Positions 1-5,712 of a stretch of 5,712 bases of DNA are shown here, one piece after another. The notes under the pieces are model-generated. The model was given only the letters and a program-made list of their open reading frames with translations, was not told the DNA's origin and ran no database searches. Within the stretch, counting starts at the first letter, position 1; the number at the start of each line of letters is the position of its first letter. The position numbers and the translations under genes were made by a program. The DNA is from Pseudomonadota bacterium. GTDB taxonomy: Bacteria > Pseudomonadota > Alphaproteobacteria > Acetobacterales > Acetobacteraceae. The stretch lies in assembly GCA_021798375.1 (NCBI GenBank), contig JAJZHU010000161.1:1-5712 (forward strand), in the 5' to 3' direction.

Positions 1-465
<465 letters not shown>

Positions 466-470
466 GATCG

Positions 471-477
471 CTTCCTT
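471..477 (-). promoter_or_regulatory. Ribosome binding site of cysK
   Basis: AAGGAAG on the minus strand, 5 nt before the ATG at 463-465. It decides the cysK start, and the protein then begins MSHWYKDNS as is typical of the family. Confidence 0.7.
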
Positions 478-584
478 GTGTGCTGGTTTTGTAATCCGGT
501 TGGACGGTAAGCGGAACAATAGAATAGCCAGCGCGACGGTTTTGAGCCATCCGAATTTCGCCTCTGCCGCGGCAATTTGGAATG

Positions 585-642
585 GCGCGGTTGCTTGATC
601 GCCCCGTGCCACGGGAGGCAACGGGGCATATACCAACCGCGC
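585..642 (+). promoter_or_regulatory. Two-tier hairpin in the leader of the CoA-transferase gene
   Basis: Seen directly: GCGCGGTTG (585-593) is perfectly complementary to CAACCGCGC (634-642). Inside it, GCCCCGTGCC (601-610) pairs with GGCAACGGGGC (617-627) with one bulged A, closing a 6-nt loop (611-616). The stems are separated by an asymmetric internal loop of 7 and 6 nt. The structure ends 26 nt before the TTG start. A further 6-bp helix, CAATTT (573-578) with AAATTG (653-658), would reach the first base of the Shine-Dalgarno GGAG (658-661). No U-tract follows, so it is not a standard terminator. A cis-regulatory RNA or a protein-binding leader is inference, and I could not match it to a known riboswitch class. 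Confidence 0.4.
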
Positions 643-657
643 GACAGGGCAGAAATT

Positions 658-661
658 GGAG
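658..661 (+). promoter_or_regulatory. Ribosome binding site that supports a TTG start
   Basis: GGAG lies 7 nt before the TTG at 669-671. This spacing is good, and it supports TTG over the in-frame ATG at 582, which would place the leader hairpin inside the coding region. Confidence 0.6.
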
Positions 662-668
662 ACCTAAG

Positions 669-2186
669 TTGATAAACCATGGACGAATCGCTTGTGAGAA
701 ACTGCGTTCCAAGCTGATGAGCGCCGAAGAGGCGGCGAAATTGATCACCTCGGGCAGCACCATCGGCATGAGCGGCTTTACCGGATCGGGTTATCCCAAG
801 GCGGTTCCCATGGCGTTGGCGGCGCGGATCGAGGCCGAACACAAGGCCGGCAATCCTTTTCGTGTGCGCATCTGGACCGGGGCTTCCACCGGGCCTGAAC
901 TCGACGGCGCTCTGGCCCGCGCCGACGGCATCGAATTCCGTTTGCCGTTCAACTCGGATCCCACCGCGCGCGATCGGATCAATCGTGGCGAGATGGAATA
1001 TTTCGACATGCATCTAAGCCAGGTCGCGCCGATGGCATGGCAGGGGTTTCTCGGCCCGCTCGACACGGCGGTGATCGAAGTGACCGGCATCAGGCCCGAT
1101 GGCGCGCTGATCCCGTCTTCGTCCGTTGGCAACAATAAAACCTGGCTGGAGCGCGCGCAGCGGGTGATCCTGGAGGTCAATAGTTGGCAGAATGAAGCGT
1201 TGGAGGGGATGCACGATATATATTACGGCACCGCGCTGCCGCCGAATCGCATTCCAATCCCGTTGATCCGTCCCGATGACCGCATCGGCGAGCCCTATTT
1301 CCGCGCCGACCCGGACAAGATCGTGGCCATTGTGGAAACTTTTGCCCCGGATCGCAATTTGCCCTTCACCCCGCCCGACAAGGCGGCCTATGACATCGCC
1401 GGTCATTTGATCGAGTTCCTGCGCCACGAAGTCGCCAAGGGACGGTTGCCGGAATCGCTGCTGCCGATCCAGTCGGGGGTCGGCAATATTCCCAATGCGG
1501 TGCTTGCCGGCCTGATCGACAGCCCATTCGAGAATATGACCGCCTACACCGAAGTGATCCAGGACGGCATGTTGGATCTGTTGGCGGCGGGCAAGTTGCG
1601 CATGGCCTCGGCCACCGCATTTTCTCTCAGCGCCGAGGCGACACAGGCGTTGAACGCCGACATGGCGCGTTTCCGCCACAAGATGATCCTGCGGCCGCAA
1701 GAAATCAGCAACCATCCCGAACTGATCCGCCGTTTGGGCTGCATCGCCATGAACGGGCTGATCGAGGCCGATATCTATGGCAACGGCAATTCGACCCATA
1801 TCATGGGGTCGCGCATTCAAAACGGCATCGGCGGATCGGGCGATTTCGCGCGCAACGCCTATGTGTCGATCTTTGTCACACCCTCCACCGCCAAGGGTGG
1901 CAAGATTTCCTCGATCGTGCCGCAGGTGAGTCACGTCGATCAGATCAATCAGGATGTGCAGGTGATCGTGACCGAGCAAGGGCTGGCCGATTTGCGCGGC
2001 CTTTCACCCAAACAGCGCGCCAAGGTGATCATCGAAAACTGCGCACATCCCACCTATCGTCCGGCCTTGAACGACTATTTCCGGCGCGCCAAGGAACATT
2101 CCTACGGTCAGCAATCGCCTTCGCTGCTGAACGAGGCGCTGTTGTGGCATCAGCGCTTTGTCGAGACGGGATCGATGCTCGGATAA
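669..2186 (+). CDS. Succinyl-CoA:acetate CoA-transferase (acetyl-CoA hydrolase/transferase family, AarC/ScpC type)
   Basis: A cytoplasmic class I CoA-transferase that most likely moves CoA from succinyl-CoA to acetate, giving acetyl-CoA and succinate. In acetic acid bacteria this bypasses succinyl-CoA synthetase and removes acetate. Seen: SGFTGSGYPK (about 35-44), the PIQSGVGN motif at 266-273, catalytic Glu295 in YTEVIQDGM (the residue that forms the glutamyl-CoA thioester), the GIGGSGDFAR loop with Gly388-Gly389 that supports the CoA site, and the C-terminal VTEQGLADLRGLSP. From TTG 669 the protein has 505 residues, the length I recall for AarC, and its RI....LRSK N-terminus matches that family. 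An in-frame ATG at 582 would add 29 unconserved residues overlapping the leader hairpin. The gene is transcribed alone: cysK diverges upstream and a transporter converges 16 bp downstream. A propionyl-CoA:succinate CoA-transferase (ScpC) or an acetyl-CoA hydrolase cannot be excluded by motifs. Family call very sure, substrate less so. Confidence 0.93.
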   Translation: MINHGRIACEKLRSKLMSAEEAAKLITSGSTIGMSGFTGSGYPKAVPMALAARIEAEHKAGNPFRVRIWTGASTGPELDGALARADGIEFRLPFNSDPTARDRINRGEMEYFDMHLSQVAPMAWQGFLGPLDTAVIEVTGIRPDGALIPSSSVGNNKTWLERAQRVILEVNSWQNEALEGMHDIYYGTALPPNRIPIPLIRPDDRIGEPYFRADPDKIVAIVETFAPDRNLPFTPPDKAAYDIAGHLIEFLRHEVAKGRLPESLLPIQSGVGNIPNAVLAGLIDSPFENMTAYTEVIQDGMLDLLAAGKLRMASATAFSLSAEATQALNADMARFRHKMILRPQEISNHPELIRRLGCIAMNGLIEADIYGNGNSTHIMGSRIQNGIGGSGDFARNAYVSIFVTPSTAKGGKISSIVPQVSHVDQINQDVQVIVTEQGLADLRGLSPKQRAKVIIENCAHPTYRPALNDYFRRAKEHSYGQQSPSLLNEALLWHQRFVETGSMLG

Positions 2187-2202
2187 CGCGCAGGTCGCGC
2201 TT

Positions 2203-3453
2203 TCAGTCTCCGGGCACGAGTTTGGGATCTTGGTACGAGATTTTGCGTACCAAGATCATCGAGGTTATCAGGCCAACGGCGGACACCGGCAGCAAATAGG
2301 TCAGCACGCTGCTGGCGCTGCCGCCCGTTTGCAACACGATGCCCGCGACCAGCGGCCCAGCCACCGAGCCCAGGCGCCCGGCGGAAACCGCTGCCCCCAC
2401 GCCGGTGCCGCGCAGCGCGGTGGGATAAAGCCCAGGGGCGATGGCGTAAAGCATGGACTGACAGCCCAATACCGCGGCGCCAACCAATGACCCGGCCAAC
2501 AGTTCAACGCCGAATTGCGCGGGAACCGTCGCCAGCAGCACCAATCCCAAAATAGTGCCGCCGAAAAATACCAGCACGGTCACGCGGGGGGAGCGGGCCA
2601 ACAGCGCCCCCGACAGAACCACCCCGACCGCCCCCACCAGATTGAACGCCACCTGAATCCATGAAGCGTCAACGCGGGTCAGCCCGCGCGCCACCAGCAG
2701 CGAGGGCAGCCAATTGAGCAGCAAATAAAGCACCAGAAGTGCCGCAAAGAAGCTGGTCCACAGCAGCAGGCTTTGCACAGCGCGTCCATTGGCCCACAAA
2801 CCCTGACCGATGCCCAGGCTGCTTTTTGCGGCATGGACTGTGCGGAATTCGCTGCTTTCGCGTAACAGCCACGCCAGCAAGGGCAGCAGCAACAAGGGAG
2901 CGATGCCGCCAATATAAAACATGTCCTGCCACCCGCTGCTGTTCGCGCCGATCAGGCTGAGCAAGCCGGCACCGCCGCCGCCCAAAGGCATGCCGATATA
3001 CATCATCGCCACGGCAAATCGTTTTTGGTGTGGCGGGGCGGATTCGGCGGTGAGGGCGATTAAATTGGGCAGTGCGCCGCCCAGACCCAGGCCGGTGAGA
3101 AACCGGGCTTCGATCAACTGTAGCTTGCTGGCGGCCAGGGCCGTGGCAACGGAAAAGATGCCGAACAGCGCGATGGAGATCATCAGCGCCGCCTTGCGCC
3201 CCCACAGATCGGCCACCCGGCCGCCCACCAGCGCGCCCACCACCAGCCCGATCGTGCTGGCGGCAAGGAACCATTTCAGTTCGAACACCGCGAAATGAAA
3301 CAGCGGCACGACTTGTGGCGCCACCACGCCCGCGGCCTGCAGATCGATACCCTCGAACGTTGCCACCAGCAGGCAGAGCAAGATGGTGATAATGGCGCGC
3401 GGCGGCATGGTTTGCGGGGAAGCACCCCGCGAGGTAGAGTTGGACGGCATCAT
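2203..3453 (-). CDS. MFS transporter, aromatic acid:H+ symporter (AAHS) type, MhpT-like
   Basis: An inner-membrane proton-coupled uptake permease, probably for an aromatic or related carboxylic acid. The 416-residue protein has about 12 hydrophobic segments, the first near residues 20-40. Seen: EGIDLQAAG (34-42) in TM1, whose aspartate is characteristic of the AAHS branch, and the MFS motif A GGRVADLWGRK (77-87) between TM2 and TM3. Also seen are RFLTGLGLGGALPNLIALT in TM4 and a LYALAP/GTGVG stretch in the C-terminal half. These resemble E. coli MhpT, the 3-(3-hydroxyphenyl)propionate carrier. Two adjacent ATGs occur (3451-3453 and 3448-3450). GAGG at 3459-3462 lies 5 or 8 nt before them, so one of these is the start rather than the ATG at 3510, which adds 19 residues with no visible ribosome site. 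No aromatic-degradation genes lie in the window, so the substrate is open. The last codons contain a perfect 12-bp inverted repeat. Confidence 0.9.
   Translation of the reverse strand: MMPSNSTSRGASPQTMPPRAIITILLCLLVATFEGIDLQAAGVVAPQVVPLFHFAVFELKWFLAASTIGLVVGALVGGRVADLWGRKAALMISIALFGIFSVATALAASKLQLIEARFLTGLGLGGALPNLIALTAESAPPHQKRFAVAMMYIGMPLGGGGAGLLSLIGANSSGWQDMFYIGGIAPLLLLPLLAWLLRESSEFRTVHAAKSSLGIGQGLWANGRAVQSLLLWTSFFAALLVLYLLLNWLPSLLVARGLTRVDASWIQVAFNLVGAVGVVLSGALLARSPRVTVLVFFGGTILGLVLLATVPAQFGVELLAGSLVGAAVLGCQSMLYAIAPGLYPTALRGTGVGAAVSAGRLGSVAGPLVAGIVLQTGGSASSVLTYLLPVSAVGLITSMILVRKISYQDPKLVPGD
2226..2257. repeat. Perfect 12-bp inverted repeat with 8-nt loop inside the 3' end of the transporter gene
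   Basis: GATCTTGGTACG (2226-2237) and CGTACCAAGATC (2246-2257) are exact reverse complements around the 8-nt loop AGATTTTG. The repeat codes for residues 399-410 of the transporter and begins 39 nt past the CoA-transferase stop. It would form a strong hairpin in transcripts from either strand. Neither strand shows a following T-run, so an intrinsic terminator is not supported in the classic form. A role in stopping convergent transcription or protecting mRNA 3' ends is inference. Confidence 0.6.
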
Positions 3454-3456
3454 TGT

Positions 3457-3462
3457 TTCCTC
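3457..3462 (-). promoter_or_regulatory. Ribosome binding site of the MFS transporter
   Basis: GAGGAA on the minus strand. Its GAGG core lies 5 nt from the first ATG of an ATG-ATG pair and 8 nt from the second, so it fixes the start to this pair but does not choose between them. Confidence 0.6.
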
Positions 3463-3496
3463 AATGGTGGCCCTTCTTCGGGGCAACGATGGCGGG

Positions 3497-3525
3497 ATAA
3501 TGAACCGCAATTCATTTCAGAGCAA
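3497..3525 (-). promoter_or_regulatory. Candidate promoter of the MFS transporter with an overlapping dyad
   Basis: Read on the minus strand, TTGCTC (3520-3525) and CATTAT (3497-3502) are 17 bp apart and could serve as -35 and -10 boxes. They would predict a start near 3490 and a leader of about 37 nt. The match to consensus is partial. The dyad AATGAA (3499-3504), CCGCAA, TTCATT (3511-3516) overlaps the -10 box and the spacer, the normal place for a repressor operator. No regulator gene is visible, so the operator is inference. Confidence 0.3.
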
Positions 3526-3613
3526 TGCCCGCACTCACCTGGCCGCGCCAAATTGACGTGGGGGGGATCGCCGGGCCGCGGGATTTGTGGCAGAACGCGA
3601 TACGTCCTAACAC

Positions 3614-3617
3614 GGGA
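3614..3617 (+). promoter_or_regulatory. Weak ribosome binding site of the FMN-binding protein gene
   Basis: GGGA lies 9 nt before the ATG at 3627-3629. It is modest, but it is the best site in the region, and it fits a protein starting just before its first membrane segment. Confidence 0.4.
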
Positions 3618-3626
3618 ACTTACACG

Positions 3627-5243
3627 ATGTGGTTTGTGCGCCTGGCTTTTTCGCCGCGTTTTATCACTTTCAGCGTGGTTGCGTTGGTGTCGCTGACAAG
3701 TTTGGCGATGTTGACGCAATATCATGTCTGGTGGTTGATGGCATTGGCCACAGTGGCGTTGGCGCTGTTGCTGTTGGGCTTGCTCGATTTGTTCCATCCG
3801 CATCATACCATCTTGCGCAATTACCCTCTGGTGGGACACGCGCGATTTTGGTCGGAAAATATGCGTCCGGAATTGCGCCAGTATTTTTTTGAAGACGATA
3901 AAAATGGCCGTCCGTTTTCCCGTGACAAAAGATCCGTGGTCTATCAGCGCGCCAAGATGCAGTTGGACAAGCGGCCGTTTGGTTCGCTGTTGGAAATTTA
4001 TAGCGACGGATTTGAATGGATCAGCCATTCGATCGGCGCCAAACTGCCCAGCCACGCGCCGTTTCGTGTCAGCGTTGGTGGGCCGGATTGTTTGCGTCCT
4101 TACAGCGCCTCGGTGTTGAATATTTCCGGGATGAGTTTTGGCGCGCTCTCGGCGAATGCCGTTCGCGCGCTCAATCGCGGCGCGGCGGCCGGCAGATTTG
4201 CCCAAGACACCGGGGAGGGGGGCTTGAGCCCTTATCATATCGAACATGGTGGCGATCTGATTTGGGAAATCGGCAGCGGTTATTTCAGCGCGCGCACCCC
4301 CGATGGCGCATTTTCGCCTGAATTATTCGCGCGAAACGCGGCGCTTCCGTCGGTGAAGATGGTCGAATTGAAATTGAGCCAAGGCGCCAAGCCCGGCCAC
4401 GGCGGCGTGTTGCCGGCCGCCAAGGTCAGCGCCGAGATCGCCGCCATTCGCGGCGTGCGCCGGGGCGAGGATTGCATTTCGCCACCCAGCCACAGCGCCT
4501 TTTCAACACCGATCGAGATGATGTGCTTCATCAAGCAAATGCGCGATCTGGCGGGCGGAAAACCCGCCGGATTCAAATTATGCGTGGGACATAAATGGGA
4601 ATTTCTGGCGATCTGCAAAGCGATGTTGGAAACCGGCATCACGCCCGATTTCATTGTCGTCGATGGCAAGGAAGGCGGCACCGGCGCGGCGCCAATGGAA
4701 TTCATGGATCATGTCGGCATGCCGATGCGCGAAGGTCTCAGTTTTGTGCATAATGCGTTGATCGGCGTGGGGTTGCGCGATCGCATTAAAATCGGCGTCG
4801 CGGGTAAAATTACCACGGCATTCGACATGGCGCGGATGATGGCGCTGGGGGCCGATTGGTGCAACGCCGGGCGTAGTTTCATGTTTGCGTTGGGTTGCAT
4901 CCAGTCCCTGAGTTGTCACACCGATCGCTGTCCCACCGGGGTCGCCACCCAGGACCCCACGCGCGTCCGGGCGTTGGTGGTGGAAGACAAATGGCAACGC
5001 GTGGCCAATTTCCAGCGCGCCACGCTGCAGTTATTGGCGGAATTTTGCGCCGCCGTGGGGGTGGAACATCCGGGCGAGATCAGGCCGGAATTTATTTCGT
5101 GTCGTATAAGCAAACACGAGGTGCAAAGTTTCGATCAACTCTATCCAAGTCTGGCGGTGGGAGAGTTGCTGGCGGGCACGGGCGATCCACGCTTTGAGGC
5201 CGCCTGGCGGATGGCCGACGCAAATAGTTTCAGGCCGGTTTAG
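3627..5243 (+). CDS. Membrane-anchored FMN-binding glutamate synthase family protein
   Basis: A 538-residue protein with two N-terminal membrane helices (about 12-30 and 34-54) followed by a TIM-barrel domain like the FMN/Fe-S domain of glutamate synthase (GltB). Seen: the FMN-site start NISGMSFGALS (165-175), TGEGGLSPYH, the LKLSQGAKPGHGG loop (248-260), DGKEGGTGAAP (346-356), and a C-x5-C-x4-C cluster motif (Cys424, Cys430, Cys435) inside GCIQSLSCHTDRCPTG, which in GltB binds a 3Fe-4S cluster. All flavin and cluster ligands appear intact. The glutamine amidotransferase domain of GltB and its C-terminal beta-helix domain are absent, so it cannot make glutamate from glutamine by itself. The true reaction of these stand-alone proteins is not settled as far as I know. 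An upstream in-frame ATG at 3525 would add 34 non-hydrophobic residues and is less likely. The stop TAG is formed by the end of the palindromic element that follows. Confidence 0.9.
   Translation: MWFVRLAFSPRFITFSVVALVSLTSLAMLTQYHVWWLMALATVALALLLLGLLDLFHPHHTILRNYPLVGHARFWSENMRPELRQYFFEDDKNGRPFSRDKRSVVYQRAKMQLDKRPFGSLLEIYSDGFEWISHSIGAKLPSHAPFRVSVGGPDCLRPYSASVLNISGMSFGALSANAVRALNRGAAAGRFAQDTGEGGLSPYHIEHGGDLIWEIGSGYFSARTPDGAFSPELFARNAALPSVKMVELKLSQGAKPGHGGVLPAAKVSAEIAAIRGVRRGEDCISPPSHSAFSTPIEMMCFIKQMRDLAGGKPAGFKLCVGHKWEFLAICKAMLETGITPDFIVVDGKEGGTGAAPMEFMDHVGMPMREGLSFVHNALIGVGLRDRIKIGVAGKITTAFDMARMMALGADWCNAGRSFMFALGCIQSLSCHTDRCPTGVATQDPTRVRALVVEDKWQRVANFQRATLQLLAEFCAAVGVEHPGEIRPEFISCRISKHEVQSFDQLYPSLAVGELLAGTGDPRFEAAWRMADANSFRPV
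5241..5242. repeat. Left TA target-site duplication of the palindromic element
   Basis: TA directly before GGGTG, matched by TA at 5384-5385 after CACCC. Deleting the element plus one TA leaves TTAA, in which the plus-strand and minus-strand genes would both end in TAA in frame. This supports a real duplication. Confidence 0.6.
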
Positions 5244-5383
5244 GGTGTGTTGATATTCACGCCAGGCTGGCCTGCAAAGCCTGTCTTTCTGCGCTTCCGG
5301 TGCTCACGGGCAAACGCCCGCTGCGCTCCGGTTCTCGAAAAACAGGCTTTTCGACTCAGCCTGACGTGAATCTCAACGCACCC
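5243..5383. mobile_element. 141-bp near-palindromic MITE-like element flanked by TA duplication
   Basis: Ends read GGGTGTGTTGATATTCACG at the left and, on the opposite strand, GGGTGCGTTGAGATTCACG at the right. The outer arms extend 47 bp with 38 matches, including a perfect AAAGCCTGT (5276-5284) and ACAGGCTTT (5342-5350). A central hairpin CGGGC-AAAC-GCCCG sits at 5307-5320. Two related direct copies, TGCGCTTCCGGTGCTC (5290-5305) and TGCGCTCCGGTTCTC (5322-5336), flank the centre. TA occurs on both sides (5241-5242 and 5384-5385). There is no coding capacity. This is the form of a non-autonomous element mobilised by a TA-targeting transposase such as IS630/mariner-like or some IS5-group elements. 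The family is inference. It may also act as a bidirectional terminator for the two converging genes. Confidence 0.7.
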
Positions 5384-5712
5384 TAATGCGCCGCATGTTC
5401 CAAAAATTCCAATTGCCAGCGCATTTCATCCGCGCTCAGCGGGAACCCCCCGTTTTGCGTCGCCGTTACGATGCCGCGGGGCGGCAGCCGCGCGAGTAAC
5501 ACCTGGATCGCCACGGCGCTACGCATGGAAAAACCCGCGCGCCAAATCAGGCTGACCAATCCCTTGGCGCTGTGCAGCGCCACGGCGCGTTCAACCATCG
5601 CAACCGGAACATTGGCGGCGACGGCCATCATCGCGACGACAAGGTTTTCCTCGCCGGATCTCACGGCCTGGGTCACGGCGCTCTCGGTCAGCCCGCCGGC
5701 ACGTTCCATCGC
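5383..5712 (-). CDS. DUF2336-type protein, C-terminal 109 residues, cut by window edge
   Basis: The frame is open to the right edge. The ATG at 5707-5709 is followed upstream by an in-frame Ala codon and is most likely an internal Met. The visible part is alpha-helical and alanine-rich. It ends with the pattern KGLVSLIWRAGFSMRSAVAIQVLLARLPPRG, then GGFPLSADEMRWQLEFL, which I recognise as the C-terminal signature of DUF2336 proteins of Alphaproteobacteria. Their function is not established, and I see no catalytic motif in this part. The gene converges on the FMN-binding protein gene with only the palindromic element between them. Its TAG stop is supplied by that element, yet the protein ends where the family normally ends (just after WQLEFL), so it is not truncated at this end. 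Confidence 0.72.
   Translation of the reverse strand, partial: AMERAGGLTESAVTQAVRSGEENLVVAMMAVAANVPVAMVERAVALHSAKGLVSLIWRAGFSMRSAVAIQVLLARLPPRGIVTATQNGGFPLSADEMRWQLEFLEHAAH
5384..5385. repeat. Right TA target-site duplication of the palindromic element
   Basis: Second copy of the TA that flanks the element. With the adjoining C at 5383 it makes the TAG stop of the minus-strand gene. Confidence 0.6.

Noticed and set aside
499..526. Promoter boxes for the divergent cysK and CoA-transferase genes (TTGGAC and TAGAAT on plus, TATTCT on minus)
   Set aside because: The plus pair is only 14 bp apart and the minus -10-like box lacks a fitting -35, so neither is good enough to annotate.
573..661. A known riboswitch class such as SAM-II or SAH in front of the CoA-transferase
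   Set aside because: I could not place the conserved core or pseudoknot of any class I know in this sequence, so it is reported only as an unassigned structured leader.
582..668. N-terminal extension of the CoA-transferase from the ATG at 582
   Set aside because: It would code through the leader hairpin, lacks a ribosome site and exceeds the family length. TTG 669 fits better.
1014..1979. Long open frame on the minus strand (321 codons) opposite the CoA-transferase
   Set aside because: It is fully antisense to a gene with clear family motifs. Its product has no recognisable domain and is rich in His, Arg and Asp, as expected from the complement of GC-rich codons.
2226..2257. Classic bidirectional intrinsic terminator between the CoA-transferase and transporter genes
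   Set aside because: The stem is strong but neither strand has a T-run after it, and it lies inside coding sequence, so only the inverted repeat is claimed.
3525..3626. N-terminal extension of the FMN-binding protein from the ATG at 3525
   Set aside because: The 34 extra residues are polar and precede the first membrane helix. The family normally starts close to that helix, and the ATG at 3627 has a possible ribosome site.
3450..4247. Open frame on the minus strand (265 codons) across the divergent region and the start of the FMN protein gene
   Set aside because: It overlaps both the transporter start and the FMN gene. The product is Gln/Arg/His-rich with no motif, so it is a shadow frame.

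Overview
The window looks like chromosomal DNA of an alphaproteobacterium, perhaps from the Rhodospirillales/acetic-acid-bacterium side. This rests on moderately high G+C, the C-terminal end of a DUF2336-type protein (a family seen mainly in Alphaproteobacteria) and a CoA-transferase that resembles Acetobacter AarC along its whole length. The genus is inference and cannot be fixed from the sequence.

Layout. Positions 1-465 (minus strand) hold the N-terminal half of a cysteine synthase (CysK), cut by the left edge. A 203-bp divergent region (466-668) follows. It carries the CysK ribosome binding site and a strongly structured leader in front of a plus-strand succinyl-CoA:acetate-type CoA-transferase (669-2186, TTG start, 505 residues). 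Converging on it, with 16 bp between the stops, is an MFS transporter of the aromatic acid:H+ symporter type (2203-3453, minus strand, MhpT-like). A second divergent region (3454-3626) has a plausible promoter and a small dyad for the transporter. It separates the transporter from a membrane-anchored, FMN- and Fe-S-binding glutamate-synthase-like protein (3627-5243, plus strand). A 141-bp near-palindromic insertion element (5243-5383) then lies exactly between that gene and the converging DUF2336-type gene (5383 to beyond 5712, minus strand), which is cut by the right edge.

How the genes relate. The four complete or partial metabolic genes alternate in strand, so no two adjacent genes form an operon. 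They appear to be separate transcription units: cysteine biosynthesis, acetate/CoA metabolism, aromatic-acid uptake and an uncharacterised redox protein. There are no defence, CRISPR, toxin-antitoxin, phage or transposase genes.

The most interesting structure is non-coding. The palindromic element is flanked by TA on both sides, and its two ends supply the TAG stop codons of both neighbouring genes. Removing it together with one TA restores overlapping TAA stops for both genes in frame. The two-tier hairpin just upstream of the CoA-transferase is the second item worth checking.
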